In this document: positions 12,601 through 22,877 of the stretch, piece by piece
Layout: the number at the start of each line of letters is the position of its first letter
Position numbering within the stretch: position 1 is the stretch's first letter
Origin: Fallopia convolvulus
Taxonomy: Eukaryota > Streptophyta > Magnoliopsida > Caryophyllales > Polygonaceae
Direction of reading: 5' to 3'
DNA: 64,000 nt
NCBI GenBank assembly: GCA_964016875.1
Contig: OZ024726.1
Coordinates: 47,852,825 to 47,916,824 of the forward strand
Translations under genes and position numbers: made by a program
Notes under the pieces: model-generated
Told to the model about the DNA's origin: nothing
What the model saw: only the letters and a program-made list of their open reading frames with translations
Databases searched by the model: none

Positions 12601-14321
12601 GAATTGACAGTAGTCCAAGTATATGAATTTGGTTGATCTTAGAAGCCAAATTTCAAATCAATCTCATATCATTGATTCAAGAGTCATACTTTAAATTTCA
12701 AAGGAAGAGATGTAACTTACTATAAGCATGATTCCATATAAATGTATATTCTGAGTTGCACTATTTTCTTTACAAGTGATCAGCTTTGAGCAACCTGCCA
12801 ATTTCAATAGTAAAAAATGTTCAATATAGTGGAAAGACGTATCCAATGACAAGGAAAGTTGAAGAAATAGTATACATTCAACAACAACAACATCACAAAA
12901 GACTTGCGTGTTTCATCTGTAGAGCCTACTCTGCAGTAATGTCTGAAAGTTCACAAAGAAGAACATTAGAAATAAAAAAAGTGAAAAGACACAATTCATT
13001 AGTGCTCATCAGTCATTTTGAGTGATTAGAGTTCACACAATACCAATGGTGTTCGATTAGTTATATTACGAGTACACACCTGCCCGTTAGTGATCATGTA
13101 TATACGCAAAAATTCAACACTTTACACACAAAATGATCAGCACAAGGACTTCTTAAGGGAAAGAAGAAATTACCCGCTATGACAGTTTTTTTTCTCTACG
13201 GTTGTTGGGCAGTACGATCCTTCGGGACAGAAAATCTCTCTACTATTCTGAATCATTCCCCATATGTTCGCCCCACCACATGTATGGTTCCGTCCAGCGG
13301 GTATTTGATAATTATATCTGCAAGAACGTATCAAATAAATTCATGAGGAAAAGAACTAGGCAAGATCTATACAAGAGATTTTGACAATCAGAAATAGAGC
13401 CTTACGGTGAACATAAGCCGCTTGAATTATCATATGTGGTGCTTTGACAATGGGCGCCTAACGGACACGCTTCATTAACAAAAAGCATACACATTAGATC
13501 AAAATCCATAGACAAGTGAACAAATTAACCAAGGGCAAAACAAAAGACACAGCTAAAGTAACTCACGAAGCATGCAAGTGAGGCCTTGAGGGCAAAAGAA
13601 GCCATCACAACAAGGCTGGCATTTGCTGGTTCTTGAAGGTATTTCATCTTTTGTCAGATTAGTATTTGAAGCGTCAGGATTAAGATCACAAGCCCACCCT
13701 GGCTCGCATCCAGAAACCCATGTGCTTATGTTACAATTTCTGTTGAGCGCCAAGTGATCACTGCTGTTCCCTGATTTTGATTGGCTGATCAAAGTTTCAA
13801 TGTAGAAGTCGATCTCCGATTGCGAGCACAATCGACTCGGAGCATCTTCTGCCAAATCAACCACAACATCATACTTTAGAAATTCAAATTGAAATGCCTA
13901 TCAAATTAGAAATCTCTTAGGAGAATAATATTTACCATATTTCTCCATACAAGTAGCCAAGAACTCCAGGTTTGCAACTGAACCATCCGCTGTGTAATTA
14001 AACGCCATGTTCCAATCATTCCTCCTGAAAACCAGAAACAAGAGTTTTGAACTTAATTGAATGCAGAAAAATACCGCCACAGAGATGGAAGGGAAAGAGG
14101 ATTTACGGATCGTCGATGCATTCTCCGGCCTTATCCTGAAGCTGATTAACCATAAACTGAGTAAAATTCGCAACGGCGGCGTTGTAAAATTGGCCGACAT
14201 CCGAAATTCTCAGCGGAGGAGCAGCAGCCGCCATTAGCTGCGGCGGCAGAGCAATTACGTCCGCCGCCGCCCCCAAGCTCAGCAGAGCAAACGCCAGCAA
14301 AATCAATCTCCCCGCCAACAT
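9637..14321 (-). CDS. ABCG24/ABCG28-type ABC transporter with N-terminal Cys-rich lumenal domain, complete, 14 exons
   Basis: Minus-strand exons: 14321-14107, 14024-13936, 13848-13567, 13469-13406, 13317-13174, 12942-12908, 12794-12721, 12501-11696, 11612-11316, 11203-10736, 10642-10494, 10402-10113, 10015-9873, 9793-9637. Joined length is 1070 aa, close to Arabidopsis ABCG24/28. Order: signal peptide (1 to about 22); an extracytoplasmic cysteine-rich domain (to about 300) with repeated CxxG/CP motifs; a membrane segment at about 295-312; a long basic cytoplasmic linker; an ABCG nucleotide-binding domain with Walker A GPSGAGKTTLL (about 502), signature ISGGQRKR (about 610) and Walker B LLFLDEP (about 630); then a C-terminal six-helix membrane domain. 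This subclass is a half-size plant exporter that must dimerise; its substrate is not shown by sequence. The ATG at 14321 starts the signal peptide. Intron 6 uses a GC donor (12907-12906); without it the frame breaks. Subfamily assignment is firm; the choice between 24 and 28 is not. Confidence 0.94.
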
Positions 14322-15565
14322 TATCCGCCAACTACACAAATTCCGAAATCGATTTCCAATTTTAGTATGACGATCCTCCGAGACCTAGAAATTAAAGTGA
14401 AAATTGTTGGATTAGATTGCGAAGGGAGAGAGGTGTATATGAACAAGTGAAGAGGCTGCTATGAGAAGGAGTCTGGTTTTCCTGGCCACCTGATTTGACT
14501 TGTTTGGAAATGTGTTCGATTGACTGAATATTTATTTGAATTTTCAGTTGATACTTGGCTACTTGCGGATTGGATTTGAGTAGTTAAATTCAAAGTTTGT
14601 TTGGAAGTGCGTACATGAAATGGTCAAGACGAAAGGCTTGCCAATTTTTGGTCGTTGCTTCGTCACTTCGTCGAACGACGGTTCCAAAACGCGGGGTGCT
14701 TTCAATTTTATTTGAGCAATTAAATATGTACAATCATATATTCATATGCATGTGCAAAACCCGGTCGTTTCTTGGGGAAAGTACATTGCTCATTTCTTCT
14801 TCCTTTATAGAAACAAGGAGGTTGTTGCAACTTTTTTTTAATTAAAATGTTTTTCCAATGTGGGTATGAAAACGTAGTATTATTATAACAAGAAATTGGA
14901 ATCATAGACTTTAACTAATATAGAAAAATGCATTATAAATTGTTTTAGAATCAATGGTCAAAATGATATTTTTAGAGAGACATTTTCAATATTTTAGATT
15001 TTAGATGACTTTTTAAACATATTATTGATATGTTTACAAGTTTGAAGGATAAATTAGAGTTTTGAAGAGATCCAACGACCAAATACTCCTTATTGTAATA
15101 AGTTCGTAACAACTTTTTTTTAATAATGAAAGAATCAAGAGGTGAGATAATAAACAATAAAGTTAATTAAACTAATAAGACAACGAACGAGTCAAAAGAA
15201 CATTGATCGGTGTTGGATCTGATACTGAAAAATCATGAGAAATAAATTGTGGAGCGCCACGAGAAATGTTAAATATACGTCGACTGAGAAGAAAAATGCA
15301 CAAACAAAATCCTAGAAAAATTGTGGACACTTCAGATTTAGATTCGCTAAAACCTTCATCATAAAAATCTCTCCAAATCATAAGTTTAATGATTGTCTAT
15401 TCCAAAAAAATCACTTATCTAAACTATGTATATCTTTAGCATTAAATGAACTCCCATATTTAGCATTAAATTGGTGGAGAAAACTTTAGATAGTACGGAG
15501 TATTAATCTTCCATTTGCTATTATTACGGGGAATAAAGAGAACAACAACATCTAAACCTCTTTGT
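14322..15565. other. Intergenic: ABCG promoter region and source of a duplicated segment
   Basis: Bases 14322-14460 are probably 5' UTR and core promoter of the ABCG gene. Bases 14922-15054 recur at 16390-16517 with about 90% identity by eye. The rest is AT-rich with nothing recognisable. Confidence 0.45.
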
Positions 15566-16038
15566 TAGGGATGCACAAAACTTCTGTGAGGATGGGAATC
15601 TGCGGGGACCCACACCTAATGGGGCGGGGATTCCTCGACTTAATGGGGAACAGGGCGGAGACGGGAAATGTATTATCCGCCCCGAATCCCCGCTATATAT
15701 ACCCGATATGTTTTTTATTTATTTATAAAACATGGAATAAAAATAGATTTTAAATATAATTGTATTTTTTAATTTAAAAGCTTATATAATATATATATAT
15801 ATCTACAAATTATATAGTGAAATTTAAAATTTATGTTATTAAATTTGATATTTGTAAAAAATAATTAAAGTTTAAATTATTTTTTATACTAAACGGGGTC
15901 CCGTTAAGGCGTTAACAACCCGATAACCGATGGGGATTCCCCGCCCCGATCCCCGCGGAGATTAAACGGGGGCGGGGCGGGAATGGAGAACATAATAGTA
16001 TTCGGGGAGTCCCCGCCCCGCCCCCCTGTGCGTCCCTA
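15566..16038. mobile_element. Non-autonomous hAT-type element (MITE), 473 bp
   Basis: Ends are TAGGGATGCACA and, inverted, TAGGGACGCACA (one mismatch). Flanks are CTCTTTGT (15558-15565) and CTCTTTGA (16039-16046), an 8-bp target duplication with one change, as expected for hAT. Both sub-terminal regions are very GC-rich (GGGGCGGGGATTCC type) around an AT-rich core. No transposase is encoded. Confidence 0.8.
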
Positions 16039-16246
16039 CTCTTTGAACTACTAAGGAAGAAGAGGAATTACAACCAGAAGATCTCCATGTACAAATCCAA
16101 ACAAATTTTACTCTAGCACGTGAGATTTGGAATTAGAGTTTGCTGCCCTCTCTTGTATATTGGCAAGTGGTGGATGCTCGGATTTGTGTTTCTGAGGCTT
16201 GTGTTCACCTGAACACAAAATTAAATTTAACAAACACTAATTATTT

Positions 16247-16358
16247 CAAATTGGTCTACCATTGCGCTTGTTATTCCGATATCTTTCTCCATAGACATCT
16301 TCCCACGGAGAGAAGGGTTTAAGCTGAAACTCGAACTCTATAGGGTGTGGAGCAAGGT
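16247..16358 (-). repeat. Duplicated copy of the translin 5' UTR and first 17 codons
   Basis: Matches 8361-8472 over about 112 bp with roughly 13 differences by eye, in the same orientation. It contains the translin ATG and leader but stops inside exon 1, so it cannot make translin. Since it covers unspliced 5' flank it is a DNA-level copy, not an obvious retrocopy. It is followed closely by the copy of 14922-15054. Confidence 0.88.
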
Positions 16359-16389
16359 AAAACTCTTCGTAAAATAGCCCCTGTAATAG

Positions 16390-16517
16390 AGAAAAAGCAT
16401 TACAATTTGTTTTAGAATCAATGCTCACAATGATATTTTTAGGGAGACATTTTCTATATTTTAGATTTAGATGACTTTTTAAACAGATTATTGATATGTT
16501 TACAAGTTGGAAGGATT
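16390..16517 (+). repeat. Duplicated copy of 14922-15054
   Basis: Direct repeat of the segment upstream of the ABCG gene (shared block from AATTGTTTTAGAATCAATG through GATATGTTTACAAGTT, with small indels). It ends within about 10 bp of the copia LTR start at 16527. Confidence 0.85.
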
Positions 16518-16526
16518 TATTACTAT

Positions 16527-16957
16527 TGAAATATGGGACATATTTTGGATAATTAGAAGTTTATGGTCTAACTTGTAATTTCTACTTTTATACCTTCTCC
16601 TATAAATGAAGGCTTTTGTAATGAAACCCTAAACAAGAAGGGATGTACACAATGAGATTTCTTTCTCACATTTCCCTCTTCTTCCTTAAGATCCTCTTTC
16701 CATTTTCTAATTTGCTATAGGATTAGGTAAATTTCACATGGTATAAGAGCATAGGCTATAGATCCGCACATCCTAGGGCTTCATTTGTGGAAAATTACTT
16801 CATTGACCGCTTAGAATCCTTCATACGATTCCTGAGCTAAGCAACGGTGTCGCCGGCGAGAGAGAGAGAGCTAGCGGTGAGGGCTTGCTTATGAGGAAAT
16901 CGAGGACTAGAAGTTGCGTTAGTGGCGACCCCTGACGAGGAACTAGAAGAGGCTCTT
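16527..16957 (+). mobile_element. Copia-type 5' LTR (16527-16738), primer binding site and truncated leader
   Basis: The LTR starts TGAAATATGG, has a TATA box (CCTATAAATG near 16609) and ends TTTCACA. TGGTATAAGAGC follows immediately (16739-16750), one base from the usual TGGTATCAGAGC initiator-tRNA-Met primer site. The leader then carries an (AG)n run and is cut at 16957 by the solo LTR. It may resume at 18893, but no copia coding region is recognisable, so this is a fragment. Confidence 0.7.
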
Positions 16958-18887
16958 TGTAACATCCCCGATCAAAGTGCATATGTCATTCAGCATTCAT
17001 ATAAGATTAAGAGTATATGAATAGCATATTGGCATGATATATAGTGAATTTTTAAAAAGTAATATTTATTTTCTAATTAAGTTTATTATATTTTAAAAAG
17101 TTTTTAACTAAAAGTTAATTAATATTATTTTAGGGTAAAGTTTGTAGTAAATAAAATTTTAGGGTGAAAAGCGAGATTTTTCTTAATTAAATGCCGACTT
17201 CGAACGAAGTCATATATATATTTGTGTGATGATGATTCTTCATCATTAAGAGTCCACAAAAACAAAAAAAACGAGAGGTGAAAGAAGAAGAACAAGAGGA
17301 TTTTGGTGGTTTGGTATTTGTTTGTTGATCTGGTACAAGATCTCTTCTATCGGGTTTTAATCTTGAAGTACAAGCGTGATTTTGTAAGTTTTTAATTAGT
17401 TAATGGTTTATTTGGATTTCACTGATTTTTCCAGATCTAGATCTACTGTTGATTCTGATTTGAAAATCGGTTGATCTATTGTTCTCAAAGGGTATTTTCG
17501 ATATTGGATTTATATTCGGTAAAAGATTTCAGAGTATTTTTAGGGTTTCGTCTTGTAAGGATATTAGGGAGCCCTTTGATCAAGTTTTTCAGAATGGTTT
17601 GAACTAGAAAAATATTTTTTTATATATATAGTTTATTGTTGTCAAGTTTTATAGGATTTGGATTTATGTACAAGAAGTTATAATGCATTCTGGCATTTCA
17701 TTGCATTTTGAGTTAAAGTTTGTAAGAGTAAATAGATTGTTTTTGCATTGGGTTATATATAGGAGCACAAGTCATAGATCGTGGTCAAAGAGAAAAGGAT
17801 GAGATATAGTATCTGTCTTGAACAGGTAAGTATAGACCAGAGATTCAACCATATGTGCTATTTCGATATGTGTTATATGGATATATGTGAGTATAGACCG
17901 GAGATTCAACCCTATGTGTTATTTGGAAATAAATGCTATATGTGCTATATGGATATGTGTACTATTTTGTGTATATGGATATATGTGATATATGTGCTAT
18001 ATGGATATATGTTCTATATGAGTTATATGGATAGATGTGATAGCTCTGAAATTTCCAGAGTTGTTTGCACAAAAAGTATGTTAACAGATGGCATACGATA
18101 TATGGTTACATGATGCACTTGATTGCATAGCATATTGCAATGAGATTAAAAGGACCTGTGACTGTCTTGCTCTGAACTGTAATTCAGGAAATCTTCGAAT
18201 TTCTTTGTTAAAGCGACCTACGGGTCATACAAGATCTTCGGATCATACAGGATCTTGGAATCATACAGGTCCTACGGGTCAATCAGGAGATCTTCGGATC
18301 TCTTTGCCAAAGGGACAATAAGAGTCAATATTCAGGAGATCTACGGATTTCTTTGCTAAAGGGACCATAAGAGTCCATATATAGTAAACCGGGGCAGATT
18401 CAGGTTTGAACAGTTCACAGAATAATAAATCGGATACATCGGCATTTGCATTTGCATAGTAAATTCATATATGACATATATATAATGTATGAATATCTAT
18501 ATATTGACCAATTGCTTGGTTTTGAGTGAATTGATGATGGTTTATATTCACTAAGTATGCGACTCACGTAAATCGCAAAATAATTTTTCAGGTTCAGCTA
18601 GAACTTTCTGACGTGTGTCTCTTTTAGAGGTCACATTCATACAGGTCAGCCGGCTGAAACTTTGTGCAACCTTCTCCTCCTCATTTTGCATCTTAGACAT
18701 ATGGGTTGTAATAAAGTTAGAGTAATAGATGTTTTAGTATAAAAAGTGAATGCATATGTTTGTGCAACCTTTTATGGTTGTTAATTCCGCTTTGTGATTA
18801 TGTGGATAGTTGCTATATGTGAATTATCTCTTTATATAAGGGGTAAGTTATTACAAAGTATACGTCATAGGGTATAAGGGTGTCACA
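16958..18887 (+). mobile_element. Solo LTR, 1.93 kb, gypsy (Tekay/Del-like) ends, perfect 5-bp target duplication
   Basis: Starts TGTAACATCC and ends GGGTGTCACA, an imperfect terminal inverted repeat with TG..CA. Flanks are CTCTT (16953-16957) and CTCTT (18888-18892). There is no internal coding region, primer site or second LTR, so it is a solo LTR. Inside are a tandem duplication of about 64 bp (17828 and 17892, both containing GAGATTCAACC) and several degenerate repeats at 18185-18365 around AGATCTTCGGAT and TTTGCCAAAGGGAC. The TGTRACAYCC end is typical of plant chromovirus LTRs as I know them; lineage is inferred. Confidence 0.82.
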
Positions 18888-18892
18888 CTCTT

Positions 18893-19174
18893 TGTCTTCT
18901 CTGTCTCTCGCTCTTTCTTCTCCGTTGAGAGCGGAATCCGTCGGAATTCAACCACAACCAGAAATGGTTGTCGCGTTCCTCCTCTGATGTCAACAAGGTT
19001 GCCAGTGGTGTTTCAGACTCTTTGCTTTTTGATCGGACTCGAGCTGGTGTCTTGTGTTCCCATCCTTTGTCCAGAGATATTCGGGCAAAATTGAAGGGAG
19101 ATTACGCGAGGATGCTGCCCAGATATGAAATGAAGTAATAGTGGAGGCTTCCAAGGCCATGAACGTCGTCGTTC
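18893..19174. other. Unassigned remnant between solo LTR and LINE
   Basis: Either the continuation of the copia leader interrupted at 16957 or the 3' end of the LINE. It is degenerate, has no open frame of note, and no boundary can be seen. Confidence 0.35.
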
Positions 19175-19592
19175 TACAAGTCTGTATTTTCCGTGGTGGA
19201 GATCGGTCGTACCACGAACCCTAAGAGGAAGGTAGACCAATAGATCCTCTTCTTCTCTCCTCCGAGCTGAAATTCGGCACCTCCGTCTTCTTGGTGTTCG
19301 GCGTTGACGATGACTTCATTAAAGTTCAATTTAAAGAAATCATGTGATGGCTTAAGCCATTTCCTCGGTTTTTCCTTATTCCTTTTATGAGGTGGCAAAG
19401 AACGAGTCTCATCTTCTACATCCTCATTCCATCGTTTTGTTTGTTTCCATGTGAGAATTTGGTGTCGAATATATTGCTCCATGTTTTAGATATAGTCATC
19501 TGGGGCTCGCTAGAAGACGAACCTATTTCTCTGGTGCCATAAGCTCCACCAAATTACTGTAAGCTCAATAAAGTTAGGGGTATCCAATATTT
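19175..19592 (-). mobile_element. LINE (non-LTR retrotransposon) 3' part, RNase H region, broken
   Basis: On the minus strand, coding for IWWSLWHQRNR is followed downstream by a KP..FFKLNFNE stretch. These are the end of the reverse-transcriptase zinc-binding region and the start of the RNase H-like region in plant LINE polyproteins. Frames are interrupted. The upstream half lies beyond the inserted LTR, at 22436-22700. Confidence 0.68.
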
Positions 19593-22435
19593 TGTAACAC
19601 CCCCTTCCCACCCTGGAGGTATTACCGCCAGTAACCCCGATTAAGACTAAACCGAAGTCACCCAAGGCTTTAAACTGACTGAACAAACTAAAAGAAACAT
19701 AACAGCGGAATAAATACAATTGGTCTTATACAGACCTTAACTTAAAAGATAAATAAATAGAACAACCTTCTATTTAAACAAAATCTTCAACAAGTCTTCC
19801 TTGAGTTCTTATTTCTGAAACTCAGCTTCGCTTTGAAGTAGTTCAATCATGATCTTCACTCAAGTATAGCCATTGGAAACCTTTCTTCAACTTCTGGAGC
19901 TTCAAACATCTGAATCCGTCTCTTGAACTTCCAAGAAGAACCTGATGTATCGTATACAACGGTGGACACCAGCCGACCATATAAAAGAAAAGAAAATGGA
20001 CGGGTTAGTCTAATGATAGACTAGCAAGCGAAGAATCTAACTTGGTTCTTATGGTTGTAACTAAACATATTGACATCCAAATCCGAATAGACTCGGATTA
20101 TGATCCAACAGTTAGCAGTCTTATAGAGAATAAGAAGGAGACTCACATGTTCAAGAGAGAGAACACCACCGCTTGTGGTTTCTTTAAGAAACATAAACGA
20201 TTAATGGAAACTTATGCTAACCACATAACCTTCACAATCGTCTTCGATGACTAATGAGCTTAACTTCAACAAAGTTTGATTAAGAATCAACTTCTTAATC
20301 AGGAGCAAGAATGGTTATCAAAAGGACTAACCATTTTGGTACATTAATGTGCCTAACGCACTTATCTTTCATTACCTTCAAACTGTGCACTCGCACCATA
20401 TAATAGTTTTTACATAGTTCGGCCAACAACCGAGATCAGAGGGCCTGTTTCATCCATGATCATTTATATATGCTCGGCCAACAACCGAGATTCGGCCAAC
20501 AACCGAGATCAGAGGGCCTATTCCATCCATGATCCTTCAAATGTGCTCGGCCAACAACCGAGATTCAATTGCACTTAGCTAGAGTGCACCATCGTTCTCC
20601 TTCAACGTGAAGCGTGACATGAGTCATGATTCCAATATTGGGATACGCTAGCAAGCTACGCCCCCAATACAGATTTTGTTATAAAGAGGTCATTGGAGAC
20701 TAGGCTCCTACCCCTGGACTACCTATTTCGCAACAGTGTTTCAATACAGGACCACTAAAGAGAGGTCTTGGAGTCTAAACTCCCATCTATACCATCTTAT
20801 TTCACAGCAATGTCTCAGCATGAGACAGCTAATCATACAACGGTCCTAAGTTCAGTTCTAGCGCAAAAACCGCAATAACGACATAGTCGTTATTTCTAAC
20901 AAAATAACAACCTATCAAACTTTATTCAACATACAAATTATTTCCAACATGAGGATCAACTGGAATTCAATTCCTCATTAATAACCATAACGCAAGAGAG
21001 AACCGTCCACTTGCCTTAGAAGGCGTGTTCAACGTCCTTAGCAATTCAACAGTAATCTTTATCATCCTTCTGACAAATATAACAAAAGGATTTCTCAGTA
21101 ACGAGCTCACAGAAACACTTCTAGTTGTATTCTCAACTCCTACAACTTCCTAATCAATAAACGGTTTAATTTCCGAATATCAATATATAATAAATCCTTA
21201 GTTATCATGCTTCAAGGAGCCATCTTGGCGGAATTATAACTAATTATCCGCTTCACTTTTGAAATAATTTTCTAAATAAAAATTGTTCATCAGCAACAGT
21301 TCTTAAAGGTTACCAAATTTCGGATCAAACGGATTAACAACGAATCCCGAGTAATTATCCGAAGTCCCTTACCTGCCAATCGGTAACCAAAACTTGTCTT
21401 CGCTATAACGGAAGATCCGGACGTCCGTTTCCCAAGAGGTTTGAACCTGTGGGACCGTATGAACGTCAAGATTATAAAAACCATAAATTTAATTAGCAAA
21501 GTGGCACCGAAAGGCCCTTACGGTGACCCCGCAATCAATCCGCTAATTAATTTCGATCGTATATACCTTTACTCGAACCCATGGCTCGTTTGGCTCGATC
21601 ATGGCTCGATCCCCGAGCCCAAGCGTGGCTGGGCGTTGCCCGACAGAAGCCCTTGCCATTGGTGGTGGTCGGACAAGCTACCGATCGCCGGCGACGTCGC
21701 GCGGCGTGGTCGAAAAGTGACCGGCGGTGATGACTTGAATTCTTTCTTCCCGATTGTTGTTCCGCCTGATTTCTCTCATGGTTCTGTTGCAGCCAGCACA
21801 AAGGCAAGAAGAAGAAGGTGAGAGATGGAGGAGGAGCTAGAGGAAGAAGATGAAGGTGGTGGCCGGCGGTGACAATTCTTTCTCCCGATCCGTTCGTTCC
21901 GTCCCTCTCGGCCTTTGTTGTGAAGAAGAGGAGAAGCGATAACGTTGACAAGTCAAAAATTTGGCCTTTCCCAAATTCTATCTCCCAAATGCTTAGACGT
22001 TAAGCAAGAGACGGTCAAATGGGATTTTCCGTCCCGAAACGGGACTCGCGTTAAAGCGGTAAAATTATGTACCTCGGGTGGAAAAACTTACTAAACGAAA
22101 AACGTCCCGTAAAATATGTAGACCAATAAAACCAATTTTCCATGATTTTATGTAGCTACCTTCAATTTTTAAGGCTCTCGTTTCGTATTTCAAATCATTT
22201 CCGGTACATAATTAAAAGGACGGCTTATCCAATAAATATTCTTTTTCCACCGAAAAATCCTAGAATTCACACCGATCCATAAAATCATTTCTTTGTGATT
22301 TTAGGATATCACCAACAATTTTCTAGAATTTAATCTCCAATAAAAATATTGGATTAAGCGTTAAAACGAACCAAAAAGGTTAAAAGGATATCCGAGAAAA
22401 ATTCAAAAATATCCTCAAAAACCGCAGTTATTACA
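19593..22435 (-). mobile_element. Solo LTR, 2.84 kb, inserted in the LINE
   Basis: On the plus strand it starts TGTAACACCC and ends GTTATTACA; read on the minus strand it is TGTAATAAC...GGGTGTTACA, the usual orientation for Tekay/Del-type LTRs as I know them. Flanks TATTT and CATTT (19588-19592, 22436-22440) are a 5-bp target duplication with one change. The LINE reading frame is recognisable on both sides, which supports insertion. Inside, CGGCCAACAACCGAGAT recurs four times at 20420-20560. The GC-rich part at 21560-21950 holds open frames on both strands that match nothing I know. Confidence 0.72.
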
Positions 22436-22700
22436 CATTTGATTTAGTTCATTTATCATTTTTGTAGCTGTTTTGTCCCTTGTATTGTAGGCTCGAAGGA
22501 TATTTTCTATTTTTGCATTGATCTTTCTTACAATCATACGTGTATGGGTGCACTCTAGGAACAGATGACCAGTGTCTTCATAAGTGTCATGGCATAAGGC
22601 ATCCTAGATGTGTAGGTATTCTTTTTTCTAGTAATCTAGCTTTTGTGGATAAGCTAATGTAAGACATTTCCATATAATTTTTTTGACTTTTGGGTATGTT
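22436..22700 (-). mobile_element. LINE fragment, zinc-binding (zf-RVT) region
   Basis: Minus-strand translation reads KKIIWKCLTLAYPQ, then two stops, then DALCHDTYEDTGHLFLECTH. This is the C..H..E..HLFLEC signature of the zinc-binding domain after plant LINE reverse transcriptase. It runs into the LTR insertion at 22435 and continues at 19592. Stops and frameshifts make it a pseudogene. Confidence 0.75.
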
Positions 22701-22744
22701 GTTAGATTCCGGTGACCGAAAGAACGAGTGACGTGTCGGTTTTT

Positions 22745-22877
22745 TTTTTACCACTTAACATATAAAGTCAGGATTCACCATTTTTAACCAAAAGCTTAAG
22801 CCATTGGGTTAGGTTTCCTCCTTCTTGATATGCTAGTGTGTTTCCCGTTATATTTCCGATGTGGGATTTCTCCAACA
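22745..22877 (-). mobile_element. LTR/TRIM-like fragment beginning with a TCCCACATCGG box
   Basis: On the minus strand it begins TGTTGGAGAAATCCCACAT, a common start of small plant LTR elements, and continues through AAGGAGGAAACC and GGCTTAAGCTTTTGG, a phrase I know from dispersed plant repeats. The end near 22745 is a homopolymer and poorly defined. Confidence 0.45.

Noticed and set aside
16247..16358. Second functional translin gene
   Set aside because: Only the leader and 17 codons are present; the rest of the gene does not follow.
21441..21951. Long open frames on both strands in the GC-rich part of the 2.8-kb LTR as genes
   Set aside because: They overlap each other on opposite strands, resemble no family, and lie wholly within a solo LTR; GC-rich DNA gives long chance frames.
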